Positions 52,395-60,633 of a stretch of 64,000 nt of DNA are shown piece after piece; position 1 is the stretch's first letter, and every line of letters begins with the position of its first letter. Under the pieces are notes generated by a model. The model saw only the letters and a program-made list of their open reading frames with translations. It did not search any database and was not told where the DNA came from. Source of the stretch: Pseudomonadota bacterium (GTDB taxonomy: Bacteria > Myxococcota_A > Polyangia > Polyangiales > Polyangiaceae); the NCBI GenBank assembly GCA_023431345.1, contig JAEYWK010000272.1:1-64000 (forward strand), given 5' to 3'. A program made the position numbers and the translations under genes.

Positions 52395-52905
52395 GCTCGG
52401 GCGCGCGCGCCGGCGCCAGCGTGGCGCGGCGATGCTGGAGGGCGTGATCGTCGCGCTGTTCCTGGTTGGAATGTTCGGTGGGCTCGTCTTCATCGCCGGC
52501 CTCTACAAGACCAAGCTGCGCACGGCGCACGAGGCGCGCGCCACCAACACCATCAACGCGACCAACGACTGCGAGCCTCGCGGCTCCAGCCTCGGTTGGC
52601 CGATGGAGGCGCCGCCCGATGGCTTCAGTCAGCAGGTCGAGGACGCGGTACGCTCGATGATCGACGTTCAACGTCTCGTCGTGGAAGGCGGCGGCCTGAG
52701 CCGCGTCGCGATGCAGCAGAGCTTTCGCTACGGAGCGCCCCCGGACGCACAGCACCCGGGACGCCCCGCGGCCCTCAGCGGGTCGGTATCTTGGCGTTCT
52801 TCCACCGCCTGCAACCCCGCCGTAGTCAGCCTCAATCCCTTGAACTTGCTGGATAAATTGGGGCTCAAAGACGAAGTCGGCTCCGCCATGGCGGGAGGCA
52901 TCTGA
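52378..52905 (+). CDS. TadE/TadF-like minor pseudopilin
   Basis: 175 residues. Leader MKSCIELGRARRRQRG followed by AAMLEGVIVALFLVGMFGGL, a prepilin-like signal with Glu+5. The mature domain is polar with two cysteines (NDCEPRG, STACNPA). It overlaps the TadG-like gene by 17 bases and the next gene by one. Together with TadE and the second Flp it gives four candidate TadV substrates in the locus. Confidence 0.78.
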   Translation: MKSCIELGRARRRQRGAAMLEGVIVALFLVGMFGGLVFIAGLYKTKLRTAHEARATNTINATNDCEPRGSSLGWPMEAPPDGFSQQVEDAVRSMIDVQRLVVEGGGLSRVAMQQSFRYGAPPDAQHPGRPAALSGSVSWRSSTACNPAVVSLNPLNLLDKLGLKDEVGSAMAGGI

Positions 52906-53900
52906 TGTGGTTGCTCGGCATGCTCGCGGCGCGGCGCTCGCGGCGCTTCAAGGCCTTTCAGCGACGGCTCTTCGGCTCACTCCGGGTGAGCGCGTACGTG
53001 CTCGTGGTGTCGACGGGGCTGCTCGTCTTCGCTTCGACGCGCGCCGACGCGCAGCTCCGCGAGCAGTCACGCTCGCTCAGCCGAGAGCTGCTGCCCATCG
53101 CCGACTTGCTGCGCGACGCCACGTCGCTTCGTCTGAACGGCGAGGTCGTCAACTTCTCGATGACGATCGTCGAAGGGACGAGCGTGAAGCGCGTCCTCGA
53201 TCGTGTGCAAGCGCAGTGCGAGAAGCAGCCCGGGCCGCTGGCGCAGCAGAGCCTCGCGTTGATTCAGGGTCTGCCGAAGGCGCTGCCGGGAGCGAGCGCG
53301 GCCGCGGAGCTGTTGTCGCGGCTGGTCGTCACTCGGCAAGAAGACGACGGTCAAGGCGCCGTGCTGTGCTTCATGGGTGACGGCTCGCCCCTCGATCCGA
53401 CCTTTGCAGAAAAGTTCGAGCGCTCGCACGACCTAGCCGAGCTCGGGCGTCTTCGCTACGTGATGGCAGGGCAGGGCAAGGCGGCCCAGGGCGAGCAGCA
53501 CCAAACGCGCGTCATTTCGCTGTGGACGGAGGGGCAATTCCGACTCGATCACCTGGCACCCCCCGAGAGCGGTGACGCGCCCGGCGCTGATTCCCTGCTG
53601 ATTCCACGCTTTCCCGGGTCAGCGCGAGTCTTCAGCGCGGAGACGGTAGGCGCGCCCTACGCCGTACGCATTTATGAGACGAGCGAAAGCCCGCGCCAGG
53701 TGCTGAGCTACTACGACGCGCGCATGAGCGCCTTCAAGCAGCTCACCCTACGAGGCTACGAAGAGACGGGCCGCGCCTACATCAAGGACGCCATCCCCCT
53801 CCTCCTTCACCTGACGGAGCACGACTCGAAGACCGTCATCACCCTGGCCGAGCTCGGCGGCGCGACCGACTTGGAGAAGGTGACGCGCCTCGACGAGTAG
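52905..53900 (+). CDS. Tad-locus exported protein of unknown function
   Basis: 331 residues. After a basic start (MLAARRSRRFKAFQRRLFGS) there is a single hydrophobic segment at about 29-48 (SAYVLVVSTGLLVFASTRAD) that could be an anchor or signal. The rest is soluble alpha/beta, with two cysteines (VQAQCEKQPG and VLCFMGDG). No known family recognised. The ATG overlaps the previous stop (TGATG), so it is the last gene of the second Tad operon and probably a periplasmic accessory factor. Confidence 0.75.
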   Translation: MWLLGMLAARRSRRFKAFQRRLFGSLRVSAYVLVVSTGLLVFASTRADAQLREQSRSLSRELLPIADLLRDATSLRLNGEVVNFSMTIVEGTSVKRVLDRVQAQCEKQPGPLAQQSLALIQGLPKALPGASAAAELLSRLVVTRQEDDGQGAVLCFMGDGSPLDPTFAEKFERSHDLAELGRLRYVMAGQGKAAQGEQHQTRVISLWTEGQFRLDHLAPPESGDAPGADSLLIPRFPGSARVFSAETVGAPYAVRIYETSESPRQVLSYYDARMSAFKQLTLRGYEETGRAYIKDAIPLLLHLTEHDSKTVITLAELGGATDLEKVTRLDE

Positions 53901-53984
53901 CTGAAGAGCAACGACGCCAGCTGGGAAAGCCGAGGCGCATCGGCCTGCGAGGGCGACTGACTTGGCCATTGGTGGCTCCTCTGT

Positions 53985-54737
53985 CTACTTGCAGAGGCAG
54001 TTGAACACTTCGGCGGCGATCGGGTAGCCGGCGGTGCCTTTACCGATCTTGTTTGCGCCGCACTTGTCGTCGTTGTTCGCGCAGCTGGTCGGGCCGCAAG
54101 CGTTGGCGGCGTAGCAGTCGAGGATCTCGATGCAGGCGCGACGGTCGCTTTGAGTTTGCGACGAGCAGGTGTCGCACGGGTCCGACTTCCAATCGTCCAA
54201 GCACGCGACGGCGCTGCCGCCGCCGCCCTTGCCGCCGCTGCCGGCCGTGCCACCGCTCGTGCCGCCCTTGCCGCCGCTGCCGGCGGTGTTGGTAGCGCCG
54301 CCGCTGCCGGCTTTTCCGCCGCTGCCCGCGTTGCCGCCGCTGCCGGCTTTTCCGCCGCTGCCCGCGCTGCCGCCGCTGCCCGCGCTGCCTTCGTTGGCGG
54401 CGCTGCCCGCCTCGCCGCCGGTTGAGCCGGTGCCGCTGGTGCCGCCGAAAGCGCCTCCGATTCGGCCGCCCGTGCCCGGTGCTCCGGCGGTGGTGGTGGC
54501 GGAGCCCGAGCTGCTCGGAGTGCCTCCCGCGCTCGGCTTGCCTCCGCTAGGCGCGCCCGCCATGTCCGCGCTGGGCTCACCGCTGCCGACGGCGGCGGTG
54601 CTCTCGTCGCCCTCGAGAGGGTTGATCTCGGTGGCGCACGCGCCGACGCTGCCGAGCGCAAGCAGGAACAACACGCTGAGCTGCTGGGGAGCTCGTGCGG
54701 CAGTGCGAGCGAGACGCGGACGACGTTCGCGCATCAT
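53985..54737 (-). CDS. Gly/Ser-repeat lipoprotein with Cys-rich C-terminal domain
   Basis: 250 residues. The signal ends ALGSVGA-C with a lipobox-like end. Residues 80-185 are a GGxGS/GSGGKAGSGG repeat encoded by near-identical direct DNA repeats. The last 65 residues carry eight or more cysteines (CLDDWKSDPCDTCSSQTQSD, CIEILDCYAANACGPTSC, NCLCK). This family is abundant in Polyangiales, function unknown, probably surface-exposed. It is convergent with the Tad operon. Confidence 0.78.
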   Translation of the reverse strand: MMRERRPRLARTAARAPQQLSVLFLLALGSVGACATEINPLEGDESTAAVGSGEPSADMAGAPSGGKPSAGGTPSSSGSATTTAGAPGTGGRIGGAFGGTSGTGSTGGEAGSAANEGSAGSGGSAGSGGKAGSGGNAGSGGKAGSGGATNTAGSGGKGGTSGGTAGSGGKGGGGSAVACLDDWKSDPCDTCSSQTQSDRRACIEILDCYAANACGPTSCANNDDKCGANKIGKGTAGYPIAAEVFNCLCK

Positions 54738-55076
54738 TCACACTCTGCCCTTCTGCTCGCAAACTCACAACCTCGACCCGCCGCGCCGCAGCCTTGCGCT
54801 GAAGTTTTGTCGCCTGGTTCGCTACATCTGTCACCACCCCCGAGAGTGCGCAGACAACCTAGCGTGCGTGCTGGGCGGCTGCCTAGCATTCGCGGAGAGC
54901 TTAGGAAACGAGAATGTCGATTGGCCTCGCCGCGCGTGGCTGCGCGGGAAGCGCCGCCGGCGATCGCCGCGGGCGCGGAGTGTTCTCGGCCGCCTCCGCT
55001 AGCGGGAACCCGACGAAGCGCGCGTGACTTGCCGCTTTCTCGACGAGCTGCGGAGCGTGACCTAACCTTGGGCGCG
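54738..55076. other. gene-free divergent intergenic region
   Basis: No supported gene, repeat or sigma-54 site was seen here. It must contain the promoters of the two divergent lipoprotein genes. The open frame through it on the plus strand is an upstream extension of the gene at 55077 with no signal peptide. Confidence 0.5.
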
Positions 55077-56156
55077 ATGGGAAAGCTAGCTGATGGCGTG
55101 GTCTTCGGGCTCGGTTGCGCGCTCGCCGGGTGTGGCGGCGGCAAGCTGACGACGCGAGTCGTCGATACGCCGCAGGGCAGCACCGTCGCTTATGGCGCGC
55201 CGCGCAACCACACCTACTCGTTCGAGGCGGAGCCGGAGCTCGATGTGCTGCGACTGCACGTGTACCGCGCCGCTCGCTGTGACGTGATCCCGACCGAGAT
55301 CGTCGCGCGCCGGACCGAGACCCTCGACGGTTCGCATGTCGTCAGCTCGGTGGACCAAGGGCCGGTGCAGATCGCGAAGCCGGCCAGCGATGAAGCGCCG
55401 TGCGATCAAGGCTACGCGCGCGACGTCGAGGTGTCGTTGATCGTGGGCAACGCGGTGCACGCCCTCGGCCGGACCGACGCTTACGGCTACGTGGGCGTGA
55501 ACCTCAGCGCGGAGCTGCGTGAGAAGCTGTTCGGCCAGGCAGCCCCGGCGGAGGCCACGGTGCGGGTGCGACCGCCGCGCGCGCAACCAGCGCAAGACGC
55601 GGGCAAGTTGTCGCTGGCGTCGCTGCGCGACTACGAGCAGGGCGTGGGCAAGCTCATCGACGAGCTGAACGCGCTGCTCGCCAAGGGCGCTGACCTGAGC
55701 AGCCCCGATATTCAGCGCTCGTACGAGCTCTACGAGAAGCTGCGAGCGCTGGCTTGGTACGACGCGCGCTTCAAGGCTGCTTCCGCGCGGTTCTGGGAGC
55801 TGTTCTTCGCCCGCAAGCAGGTCGAGTCGACGCAGAACTTGCAGCGCAACTTGAAGGCGCTCGAGTCCGCCAAGGCGTTGCTCAAAGACGCCGGTGACGC
55901 CGCGGTCCCGCTGTTCATGCAGGTCGCGATCAGCAGCCAAGCTTACGATCCGCGAGCCCTCGACTGGGCTTCCGGCGAGCTCTTGACGGCGCTTCGCAGT
56001 AAGCCCCAGCTCTGCTCGAGCTTCGACTGGACCAAGATCCAGTCTTACGGCTTCCTGCCCGCCACGCAGGTCGCCGTGCACTACTTACGTTACGCGCAAG
56101 GCGACTCGTTCTTCGATCCGATCTCGGGTCGCTGTTCCTTCATCACACGCGGGTGA
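55077..56156 (+). CDS. lipoprotein of unknown function
   Basis: 359 residues from the ATG at 55077, giving the signal MGKLADGVVFGLGCALAG-C. Residues 20-165 form a beta-rich domain (STVAYGAPRNHTYSFEAEPE, LIVGNAVHALGRTDAYGYVG). Residues 180-330 are helical (LIDELNALLAKGADLSSPDI, YELYEKLRALAWYDARFKAA). Cysteines at the end (QLCSSFD, GRCSF). No family recognised. The gene stands alone before a convergent GST. Confidence 0.75.
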   Translation: MGKLADGVVFGLGCALAGCGGGKLTTRVVDTPQGSTVAYGAPRNHTYSFEAEPELDVLRLHVYRAARCDVIPTEIVARRTETLDGSHVVSSVDQGPVQIAKPASDEAPCDQGYARDVEVSLIVGNAVHALGRTDAYGYVGVNLSAELREKLFGQAAPAEATVRVRPPRAQPAQDAGKLSLASLRDYEQGVGKLIDELNALLAKGADLSSPDIQRSYELYEKLRALAWYDARFKAASARFWELFFARKQVESTQNLQRNLKALESAKALLKDAGDAAVPLFMQVAISSQAYDPRALDWASGELLTALRSKPQLCSSFDWTKIQSYGFLPATQVAVHYLRYAQGDSFFDPISGRCSFITRG

Positions 56157-56267
56157 GCTGCCCCGCACCCGTCGCGTGCTCGCGGGGGCCTTCTGCCCCG
56201 CTGCGCGCGCGTCGACCTCCCCCAACGTGTGCTCGCCCGCTCTGGCTCTCGCTGCCGCTAACGCCGA

Positions 56268-56915
56268 TCACCCCGGAAAGAACTTCAAATACGGCTCCGC
56301 CTCCCGGAAAACGCGGGCGAACGACGGGCGAGCGTGGAGGCGCTCGAGGTAGGCGGCGAGACGAGCGTGGGCGGGCAAGATGGGGTGGATGCGGTTGGCG
56401 TAATAGAGAGCAGGCGCCGCCGCGCAGTCGGCCAGGGTGAACGTAGCGCCCGCGAGCCACTCGCGTCCCTGCAGCTTGTCCTCGAGGATGGCGTAGGCCT
56501 TTTCGAGCTGTGCGTGCGCTTGCTCGACGCCGTGCGGATCGCGTTGGTCTTCGCGACGCAGCTTGTCGCCAACGTGCTTTTGCATGGGCTCGTGGACTTG
56601 ATTGTCGATGAAGCGATCGAGCAGCCGTGCTTCGAGGGCGCGGTCGGCGTCGGTGGGGATGAGCGCGACGCCCCCGGGGTGGTGGACGCTGAGGTATTCG
56701 ACGATGATCGAAGACTCCGGGATCACCCGCCCGCTCGTCTCCTCGACCAAGACGGGGAACTTCATCAGCGGCCAGAGCTTCTCCAAGGCGTCGCGCTGGT
56801 CGGCTTGCGAGAGGTCGACCAAGCGCGGCTCGAAGGGAGTTTCGTTCTCGTAGAGCGCGATCAGGACCTTCCAGCAGTACGAAGCGAGCGGGTGGTAATA
56901 CAGGGCGAGGGTCAT
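56268..56915 (-). CDS. glutathione S-transferase
   Basis: 215 residues from the ATG at 56915; a GTG at 56924, right after the MutS-like stop, would add three. The thioredoxin-fold N-terminus MTLALYYHPLASYCWKVLIA has Ser/Tyr/Cys candidates for thiolate activation and a FPVLVEETSGRVIPESSIIV block (cis-Pro and the Glu-Ser pair that binds glutathione). The helical C-terminal domain has GREWLAGATFTLADCAAAPA (N-capping Asp). It is last in a four-gene operon. Confidence 0.9.
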   Translation of the reverse strand: MTLALYYHPLASYCWKVLIALYENETPFEPRLVDLSQADQRDALEKLWPLMKFPVLVEETSGRVIPESSIIVEYLSVHHPGGVALIPTDADRALEARLLDRFIDNQVHEPMQKHVGDKLRREDQRDPHGVEQAHAQLEKAYAILEDKLQGREWLAGATFTLADCAAAPALYYANRIHPILPAHARLAAYLERLHARPSFARVFREAEPYLKFFPG

Positions 56916-56924
56916 GTTCGTCAC

Positions 56925-58793
56925 TCAGTCGGGGACGGGGAGGCCGATGCGGCGCATGAGTCGCAGGGCGTTGCCTTCGCTGACGGGTCCGGGGCGCAGG
57001 CGATAGTCGAAGGTCATTTCTTGGCCCTTCACGTCCTCGCGCAGGTGCACGAGCTGGACGTGATCCATTTGCTCGGGCGGGAGGCGGCAGAGCTCCATGT
57101 CGTGCGTCGAGATGGCGCCGAGCGCGCCGCGCGCGAGCAGCTCACCGAGGATCCAGCGCGCGCCGATTTGGCGCTCACGCGAGTTGGTGCCGTGCAGGAT
57201 CTCGTCGAGCAGAAAGAAGACGGGCAGCGGTTCTTCCGTCGCGTCGAGCACGGCTTTCAGCTTCTGGAGCTCGGCGTAGAAGTGACTGACGCCCTCCTCC
57301 AGCGAATCGCGGATGCGCAAGCTGGTGGCGAGCCGTACGCGGCCGAGCTCGAAGCGCGTAGCGCAAACGGGGCCGCCCGAGTTGGCGAGCGCGTACGCGA
57401 CGCCGATCGACCGCAGCAGCGTGCTCTTGCCGGACATGTTGGAGCCCGTCACGAGCAGGGCCGTTCCGGGGCCGGGCAGGCTGACGTCGTTGCCGACTCG
57501 GCCTGAAATGATCAGCGGGTGGGCGAGGCCCTCCGCCAACAAGCGCGGCTCGTCCACGAGCCGAGGGAAGCAAAAAGTCGGCTCGTCGAAGGCGAGGCCG
57601 GCCAGCGACGACAGCCCTTCGATCTCGCCGAGCACGTGGAACCAGTCGCGGGCGCCCTTGCCGAAGCGCTCCTGCCAGCGCTCGAGCTTGACCGTGCAGT
57701 GCACGTCCCACAGCAGGAACATGTTGGCGAATGGATAGATGAGGCCCTGGTAGCGCAGCTCGAAATAGCTGACGGCCGCGCGCAGCTGCCCCATGGCTTT
57801 CGATGGCGTCGAGCTGCCTTGCCGCAAACGCTCACGCAGCTCTTGCAGGAGCGCGGCGTCGGCCGTCGACTTTTCGATGGCCTCGAGCAGCTGGTCGTAG
57901 CCGGCGAGCTGCCCCTCGCGTGCGGCCACGGCCGCGAACGCCGCGTGCGTGTCGGTGCGCGCGACGGCGAGCAGCAACAGCGAGAGCGCGAGGGGAGCGA
58001 CGATGTAGAACCCAGGCACCACTCCGAGCCACGACGCCGTGAGCAGGCCCACGTTGACGACGGCCAAGAGCCGCGCGGCCCAGATGAGCGCCGGCTTTTT
58101 CAGGAGCCGCGGCTCACTCTCCGCCCACTTCAAGAGCGGCTCGGGATCGAGCGCGGAGGCGACGGTGGTCCCGCCCTTCCCACGCGTGAGCGCGCTGGCC
58201 AAGGCCTCGATGCGCTGACGCAAATCGAGCTCGGAGGCGAGCGCTCGCACTGCCTCTTGACGGCGGGCGATCAGCGCGGGCTGCGGCTCTGCCAAGAGAG
58301 CGCGCGCGAGCGCGGAGCGCCCGAAGCGCGTGTGCGCCACCGAGACACGCTGGAAGATGGAGGCTTTCCCGAATAGGTCGAGATCGTCGGCCAGCGTGCG
58401 GGCGCGCTTCGCGGCGGGCTCAGCCCCGGCCGCGAGCGCCATTTCCTCGGTGAGATCCGCGCCGTCGTCGATGAGCAGGCGGGCATGGCCGGTGACGCGC
58501 AGCTTGGCGCGTTGATTCACGGCGAGCAGGCGCTGTTGATACGCCTCTTCCGTGCTGACCACGGCGTGCCGGCGCACCAGCCAGACGAAGCCGGCGATGG
58601 CGGCGGCGCCCAGCACCGTGGAAGGTGTACCGCCGTTGGCGGCAAGGCCCCAGATCAGCGCGCCGAACGCGACCAGGAACGCGATGCCGCGCCAATTGCC
58701 GATGCGAGCGGAGCGCGCGGCCAGCGCCTCGACTTCGCTCGTGAGCTTTTGGATGCGGCTTTCGTAAAGAGCGTGGCGGGGTGTGTCGGTCAC
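56925..58793 (-). CDS. membrane-associated MutS-family ATPase
   Basis: 622 residues from a GTG that overlaps the cheB stop (GTGA). The C-terminal MutS domain V is complete: Walker A LVTGSNMSGKSTLLRSIG, a Walker B-type block FFLLDEILHGTNSRERQIGA and GAISTHDMELC. The core helices (AVRALASELDLRQRIEALAS, AVSYFELRYQGLIYPFANMF) are present, but the mismatch-recognition domain I (FxE) is absent. Four hydrophobic segments (near 28-45, 52-68, 230-250, 256-272) should hold it in the membrane. Such MutS-like proteins are not mismatch-repair enzymes in the usual sense; role unknown. Confidence 0.88.
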   Translation of the reverse strand: MTDTPRHALYESRIQKLTSEVEALAARSARIGNWRGIAFLVAFGALIWGLAANGGTPSTVLGAAAIAGFVWLVRRHAVVSTEEAYQQRLLAVNQRAKLRVTGHARLLIDDGADLTEEMALAAGAEPAAKRARTLADDLDLFGKASIFQRVSVAHTRFGRSALARALLAEPQPALIARRQEAVRALASELDLRQRIEALASALTRGKGGTTVASALDPEPLLKWAESEPRLLKKPALIWAARLLAVVNVGLLTASWLGVVPGFYIVAPLALSLLLLAVARTDTHAAFAAVAAREGQLAGYDQLLEAIEKSTADAALLQELRERLRQGSSTPSKAMGQLRAAVSYFELRYQGLIYPFANMFLLWDVHCTVKLERWQERFGKGARDWFHVLGEIEGLSSLAGLAFDEPTFCFPRLVDEPRLLAEGLAHPLIISGRVGNDVSLPGPGTALLVTGSNMSGKSTLLRSIGVAYALANSGGPVCATRFELGRVRLATSLRIRDSLEEGVSHFYAELQKLKAVLDATEEPLPVFFLLDEILHGTNSRERQIGARWILGELLARGALGAISTHDMELCRLPPEQMDHVQLVHLREDVKGQEMTFDYRLRPGPVSEGNALRLMRRIGLPVPD

Positions 58794-59863
58794 GTCGGAG
58801 CGTCTAGCCAGCGGTTGATGACGGCGGCGATGCGATCGAGCGGCGAGACGGTGTCGACGACTCCCAGCTCGATGGCGGCCTTGGGCATGCCGTACACTAG
58901 GCTCGAGGCTTTGTCTTGCGCCAGCGTAGAGCCGCCGCTCGCCTTGACGGCCGCGAGGCCTTTGGCGCCATCGCGCCCCATACCGGTGAGCACCACCCCG
59001 ACCGCGCGCGGGCCGAAACACTGCGCGGCCGCCACCAGCGTCGGGTCGGCCGCGGGGCGCACGCCGTGGACGGGCTCGCCTGCCTGGAGCTGCACCCGTC
59101 CGGCGCGGTCGAGGAGCAAGTGGCTGCCTCCGGGGGCGACGAGCGCGCTCCCGGGCCCGGCCACGTCGCCGTTTTCGGCTTCGCGAATGGGGAAGCCGGC
59201 GGCGTCCGTCAGCTGCTCCGCCAGCGCGCTCGTGTACCCATCCGGCAGGTGCTGAACGATCAGCAGCGCGGCCCGGTTCGACAGCTCGAGCTGAGGCACG
59301 ACCCGGGCGAGCGCCTGGGGGCCGCCGGTCGAGCTGGCGATCACGATCAGGCGGTGTGCGCCCGCCGCGGTCGCGCGCCGGGACGAGAAGGGCGCTCGCG
59401 CCGCCTCCGGAGCCGAGGAAGCGAGCTGACGAACGGCCGTGGGCGGCGCGAGCGCGGTCACGTTGACTCCCGAAGCCGCCACGAGCTTGTCGAGGAGCTG
59501 GGCCTTGACGTCGCCGAGGTGCGCGCTGACCTCTCCGCTCGGCTTGGTGACGAAATCGACGGCGCCCGCGTCGAGCGCTTGCAACGTTTCTTTGGCGCCC
59601 TGCTGGGTGTGAGCGCTGAGCATGACGACCGCGGTGGGTCGTTCCGACACGATGGCGCGCGTGGCTTCAGCGCCGTTCATGCCCGGCATGTTGAAGTCCA
59701 TGGTGACCACGTCGGGCCGCAGCTTGCGACACTGCTCGATCGCTTCCGCGCCGCTGCCCGCGGTCCCCACCACCTCGAAACGTGCATCTCCCTCCAGCGC
59801 CCGCGTCACGACTTGCCGCATGAAGGCGGAGTCGTCCGTGACGAGGACGCGGATGCGGCTCAC
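58790..59863 (-). CDS. cheB: protein-glutamate methylesterase CheB
   Basis: 357 residues. The receiver domain (1-125) has VLVTDDSAFMRQ, phospho-Asp in VVTMDFNMPGMNG and DFVTKPSG. The methylesterase domain (170-355) has the catalytic Ser in IASSTGGPQALA, His in VQHLPDGYTSALA and Asp in LTGMGRDGAKGLAA. It is complete, but no cheR, cheA or receptor gene is near, so it may serve a remote chemosensory cluster. It overlaps the genes on both sides by 4 bases. Confidence 0.93.
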   Translation of the reverse strand: MSRIRVLVTDDSAFMRQVVTRALEGDARFEVVGTAGSGAEAIEQCRKLRPDVVTMDFNMPGMNGAEATRAIVSERPTAVVMLSAHTQQGAKETLQALDAGAVDFVTKPSGEVSAHLGDVKAQLLDKLVAASGVNVTALAPPTAVRQLASSAPEAARAPFSSRRATAAGAHRLIVIASSTGGPQALARVVPQLELSNRAALLIVQHLPDGYTSALAEQLTDAAGFPIREAENGDVAGPGSALVAPGGSHLLLDRAGRVQLQAGEPVHGVRPAADPTLVAAAQCFGPRAVGVVLTGMGRDGAKGLAAVKASGGSTLAQDKASSLVYGMPKAAIELGVVDTVSPLDRIAAVINRWLDAPT

Positions 59864-60558
59864 TTCGCGAGCTTATCGACTTTCGTGAACTTCACCAGCA
59901 CCGTGGCGCCGACCATGGGCGACTCCGGGGTGCCGACGCGGCGGCGATCGACGACGTCGGCCACGCACTGCGCGGCCTCTTTGCTGATGTTCGAGCGCTT
60001 CGAGACGCTCACGCCTTCGGCTACGCCCTTGCCTCGCACCAAGAAGCGCACCGAGACTTCACCTGTTTTGGCGCTCAAGCCGCCGTTCTTCTGCACGCAC
60101 GCGGCGTACCTGTCCTTCGGCATCCCGAGCTTGCCGACTCCCAGCGTCCCTTCGTCGGCAGTTACGGGTCCGACCGTGACCTCGAGCGGGGCGTCGGCGT
60201 CCGGCGCGGGCGTGGGGGCGGGCTCGGCGTCCGCTGCGCTGTCGGGCGCAGCCTCGGGCGCGGCCGAGCTGGGCGGGGCTGCGGGCTCACCGGCAGGCTT
60301 GCCGGAGCTCACGTTCGGCGCGGTGGGCGCGGGCTTCGCGGAAGCAGCCGGCGCCTGCGCGGGCGCGGCGCGCAGCGCCTTGGCTTCGTCTTCGCTGATG
60401 CAGCGCACGACCATGCCTTTGCCGTTACCGATTCGACCCCAAGCGCACGCCGGGTCGTACGGGTAGCGCTTCAATAAGGCGTCCTCGGCTTCGGCGACCG
60501 CAACCGCGCCCGAGGCGAGCGCGGCGAAACCCAGCAGGAAGGCGACGGGGCGTTTCAT
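59860..60558 (-). CDS. secreted protein with AgmX/TonB-like C-terminal domain
   Basis: 232 residues. A signal peptide (MKRPVAFLLGFAALASGAVA) is followed by a short Cys-containing segment (YDPACAWGRIGNGKGMVVRC), a Pro/Ala linker (65-130) and a C-terminal block DRYAACVQKNGGLSAKTGEV, SVRFLVRGKGVAEGVSV and AQCVADVVDRRRV. This is the AgmX/PglI-type or TonB-like beta domain common in myxobacterial motility and envelope proteins. First gene of the cheB-mutS-GST operon. Confidence 0.75.
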   Translation of the reverse strand: MKRPVAFLLGFAALASGAVAVAEAEDALLKRYPYDPACAWGRIGNGKGMVVRCISEDEAKALRAAPAQAPAASAKPAPTAPNVSSGKPAGEPAAPPSSAAPEAAPDSAADAEPAPTPAPDADAPLEVTVGPVTADEGTLGVGKLGMPKDRYAACVQKNGGLSAKTGEVSVRFLVRGKGVAEGVSVSKRSNISKEAAQCVADVVDRRRVGTPESPMVGATVLVKFTKVDKLAK

Positions 60559-60633
60559 GTGGGCGAATGTATACCGGCCTCCCCGCGGGGCCCAAAAAGT
60601 GGCCTGGTCGGGCCGATATCGCGCGCTTTGGCG

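Noticed and set aside
54190..54500. Possible CRISPR or satellite array
   Set aside because: The repeats are short, in frame and encode GGxGS units of a lipoprotein; there are no spacers.
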